This document shows, in pieces, positions 62,408 through 64,000 of a stretch of 64,000 nucleotides of DNA. The translations under genes and the position numbers were made by a program. The notes under the pieces are model-generated. The model saw only the letters and a program-made list of their open reading frames with translations, made no database searches and was not told the origin of the DNA. Within the stretch, counting starts at the first letter, position 1; the number at the start of each line of letters is the position of its first letter. Source of the stretch: Kosakonia sp. SMBL-WEM22 (lineage in GTDB: Bacteria; Pseudomonadota; Gammaproteobacteria; Enterobacterales; Enterobacteriaceae); NCBI RefSeq assembly GCF_014490785.1, contig NZ_CP051488.1, positions 3,410,001-3,474,000 on the forward strand. Reading direction: 5' to 3'.

Positions 62408-62863
62408 TTAAAGAGTGAAAGAGGTTAATTCTTTAATTTCTGCCTGCGGGTTCGCTTCTTTAATCGCGTGTAAAAAAACAGCGAAATTATGGTTGAACAA
62501 GGTGATGTTGTGATAAAAACTGACCTGTTTTTCCCCGCCATCGCTCTGCCAGGTCACCACCCAGCTTCGTCTGTTATTAACCATCGTATAGCCCGGTTTC
62601 ACCCGTACTATTTTTGCTAGCGGAACTTTAAGCGTCACCTTTTCCTTTTGCTTAATCTGATAAAAAAACTGTTCGTCATAGTAATAGAGCGTGCGAGATG
62701 CGAATAAACCGAACAATGATGGTGGCGTCGAAATTTTTCTTAGCCCATTACTCTCCGTTACGATTTTTTTCGGATGACGAAGCGATCTATAGAAATATCT
62801 CATCAGGGTTACAAAGAGAACGACGGGAATGAGTCCCAATAAAATAATTAAGGCTTCCTTCAT
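62408..62863 (-). CDS. Single-span membrane protein of unknown function
   Basis: ATG 62863, preceded by GGAGAAG, gives 151 aa. Residues 3–24 form one membrane helix (ALIILLGLIPVVLFVTLMRY). The rest looks like a cytosolic beta-rich domain (YYYDEQFFYQIKQKEKVTLK, PLAKIVRVKPG, WVVTWQSDGGEKQVSFYHNI), resembling a PH-like or YcxB-like module. I cannot name the family. No clear operon partner. Confidence 0.7.
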   Translation of the reverse strand: MKEALIILLGLIPVVLFVTLMRYFYRSLRHPKKIVTESNGLRKISTPPSLFGLFASRTLYYYDEQFFYQIKQKEKVTLKVPLAKIVRVKPGYTMVNNRRSWVVTWQSDGGEKQVSFYHNITLFNHNFAVFLHAIKEANPQAEIKELTSFTL

Positions 62864-62959
62864 ATACTTCTCCAACGCTTCGGCAGCACGACTCTTTACC
62901 GATAATAAAACGTGCAATTAGTATCAACAAAACATGAAACGTAACGGCTCAGTTGGTTA

Positions 62960-63859
62960 TTAAGCGAGGCTGATGAGCGTATTCATTTCGGTAAGCAACC
63001 AGCGTTCAAAACTCGCCAGCGCAGCCTCATTTTCTCCTGTTTCCGCCGGTTTTACTAAACAGAATTTTTTGCTCAGACAATCTGATGCAGGCCAGGGCGA
63101 AACAAGCGTGCCGCAGCGCAACTCATTCTCAATATACATACGTGGAACCAGGGCAACGCCCTGCCCCGCCATAACGGCCGCGATAGCCATTTCATGCAGA
63201 TCGTAGCGCGCACCCTGCGCCGGGTTATCAAGGTGTATACCGCTTTCGCGGGCATAGCGCTGCCATGCATCGGGGTTTTGCCGACGGTGAATGCGCGGAA
63301 GTGCGTTTAACTGCTGATTGACGTCATCATGGGTCAAGAGTGCAGGATGGCAAACAGGCAGCAGATTTTCCTGAAACAGAAACTGCATTCGCATACCTGC
63401 CCAGGCAGAGTGTTGAAAATGAATAACCGCATCAAAGCCGCTGCCAGGCAAAATAAAGGGATCGGTTCTCGCTGCAATATTTAAAGTTATGTCCGGGAAT
63501 GACGCGTTAAAGCTATTCAGGCGGGGAATAAGCCAGCGGCTGGAAAAGGTCGGCAGGACAGCAATATCGAGGCTTCTGCTATCTTCCGGAATGCCCATTA
63601 CATATTGCGTATCCCTCTCCAGCCGATCGAGGGTTTCACGCACGTGATGCGCGTAGCGCGCGCCAACCGGGTTTAGTTTTACCCGGCTTCCCACGCGATC
63701 AAAGAGCTTACGGTTCAGCAGCGCTTCAAGACGCGCAATCTGGCGGCTAATCGCTCCTTCCGTTAACGATAGCTCCTCCGCAGCCCGGGCAAAATTTCCG
63801 TGCCGTGCTGCGGCATCAAAAGCCTGAAGCGACGCACTACTGGGTATTTTTCTGCGCAT
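62960..63859 (-). CDS. LysR-family regulator (GcvA/AmpR-like)
   Basis: The 299-aa protein opens RRKIPSSASLQAFDAAARHG with a helix-turn-helix (FARAAEELSLTEGAISRQIA), the GcvA-like subtype pattern. The effector domain follows from about residue 90. No divergent target is visible before the window ends, so the regulon is unknown. The 141 bases beyond the start contain no gene. Confidence 0.88.
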   Translation of the reverse strand: MRRKIPSSASLQAFDAAARHGNFARAAEELSLTEGAISRQIARLEALLNRKLFDRVGSRVKLNPVGARYAHHVRETLDRLERDTQYVMGIPEDSRSLDIAVLPTFSSRWLIPRLNSFNASFPDITLNIAARTDPFILPGSGFDAVIHFQHSAWAGMRMQFLFQENLLPVCHPALLTHDDVNQQLNALPRIHRRQNPDAWQRYARESGIHLDNPAQGARYDLHEMAIAAVMAGQGVALVPRMYIENELRCGTLVSPWPASDCLSKKFCLVKPAETGENEAALASFERWLLTEMNTLISLA

Positions 63860-64000
63860 AGAAAGGCTCCTTGTGCTCGCGTTTAATGACTAAATGTCAT
63901 TGATGGGTGACATATTATCGATTTTAAGCGGTTAAACCAGCTTGTAGCATGATGAAAAATCATTGAGTGAACCTGTTTGCTCGCATTTATGACTTATGTG

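Overview
The window is chromosomal DNA from a member of the Enterobacteriaceae. The first 17 kb matches the E. coli K-12 order fabB–mnmC–yfcL–epmC–yfcA–mepA–aroC–prmB–smrB–sixA–fadJ–fadI–yfcZ–fadL–mlaA–yfdC nearly gene for gene. High GC, REP elements and the accessory content suggest a Kosakonia/Enterobacter/Klebsiella-like genus; the species cannot be fixed from sequence alone.

Layout. (1) 1–17.3 kb: core genes for fatty-acid synthesis (fabB), tRNA and EF-P modification (mnmC, epmC), peptidoglycan (mepA), chorismate (aroC), ribosome-associated functions (prmB, smrB), anaerobic beta-oxidation with FadR-type operators (fadIJ, fadL) and outer-membrane lipid asymmetry (mlaA). (2) 17.4–21.4 kb: a gtrA/gtrB/GtrS-type O-antigen glucosylation module plus a membrane acyltransferase, ending at tRNA-Arg(CCU) argW. 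(3) 21.6–31.4 kb: an island at argW. It is bounded by argW and an 18/19-base copy of the argW 3' end at 31349–31367, and no integrase is left. It holds an unfamiliar minus-strand operon: a double-domain glycosyltransferase, a HemN-like radical SAM enzyme, two paralogous internally duplicated proteins and an MFS exporter. Facing it is a 24-codon gene with its own extended -10 promoter and ribosome site, encoding a peptide ending in NGYCY. This is the best candidate for an undescribed system, possibly a small peptide-derived (RiPP-like) product. The island also carries a decayed type VI secretion locus (fragments of tssB, tssL, hcp and clpV in canonical order) and prophage debris (a RadC tail and a truncated small gene).

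(4) 31.4–47.0 kb: a compact version of the ygeV–ygeW–ygeX–ygeY–hyuA–yqeA / yqeB / ygfK–ssnA–purine permease cluster, associated with anaerobic purine/urate catabolism. YgeV is a sigma-54 activator. Both plus-strand operons are preceded by sigma-54-type -24/-12 promoters and by a shared TATCA-N3-TGATA inverted repeat upstream. The molybdenum hydroxylase genes of the E. coli cluster are absent, and yqeB keeps only its XdhC-like half.

(5) 47–64 kb: accessory regulator/effector genes (MFS pump and XRE regulator, AraC regulators, a GATase-like protein lacking its cysteine, a WYL regulator, VOC protein, secreted esterase, SDR), then yajD, a cspA-family gene with a long cold-shock leader, mgtE behind a recognisable M-box magnesium riboswitch, an ASCH protein, a chemoreceptor, two LysR regulators and a GNAT acetyltransferase.
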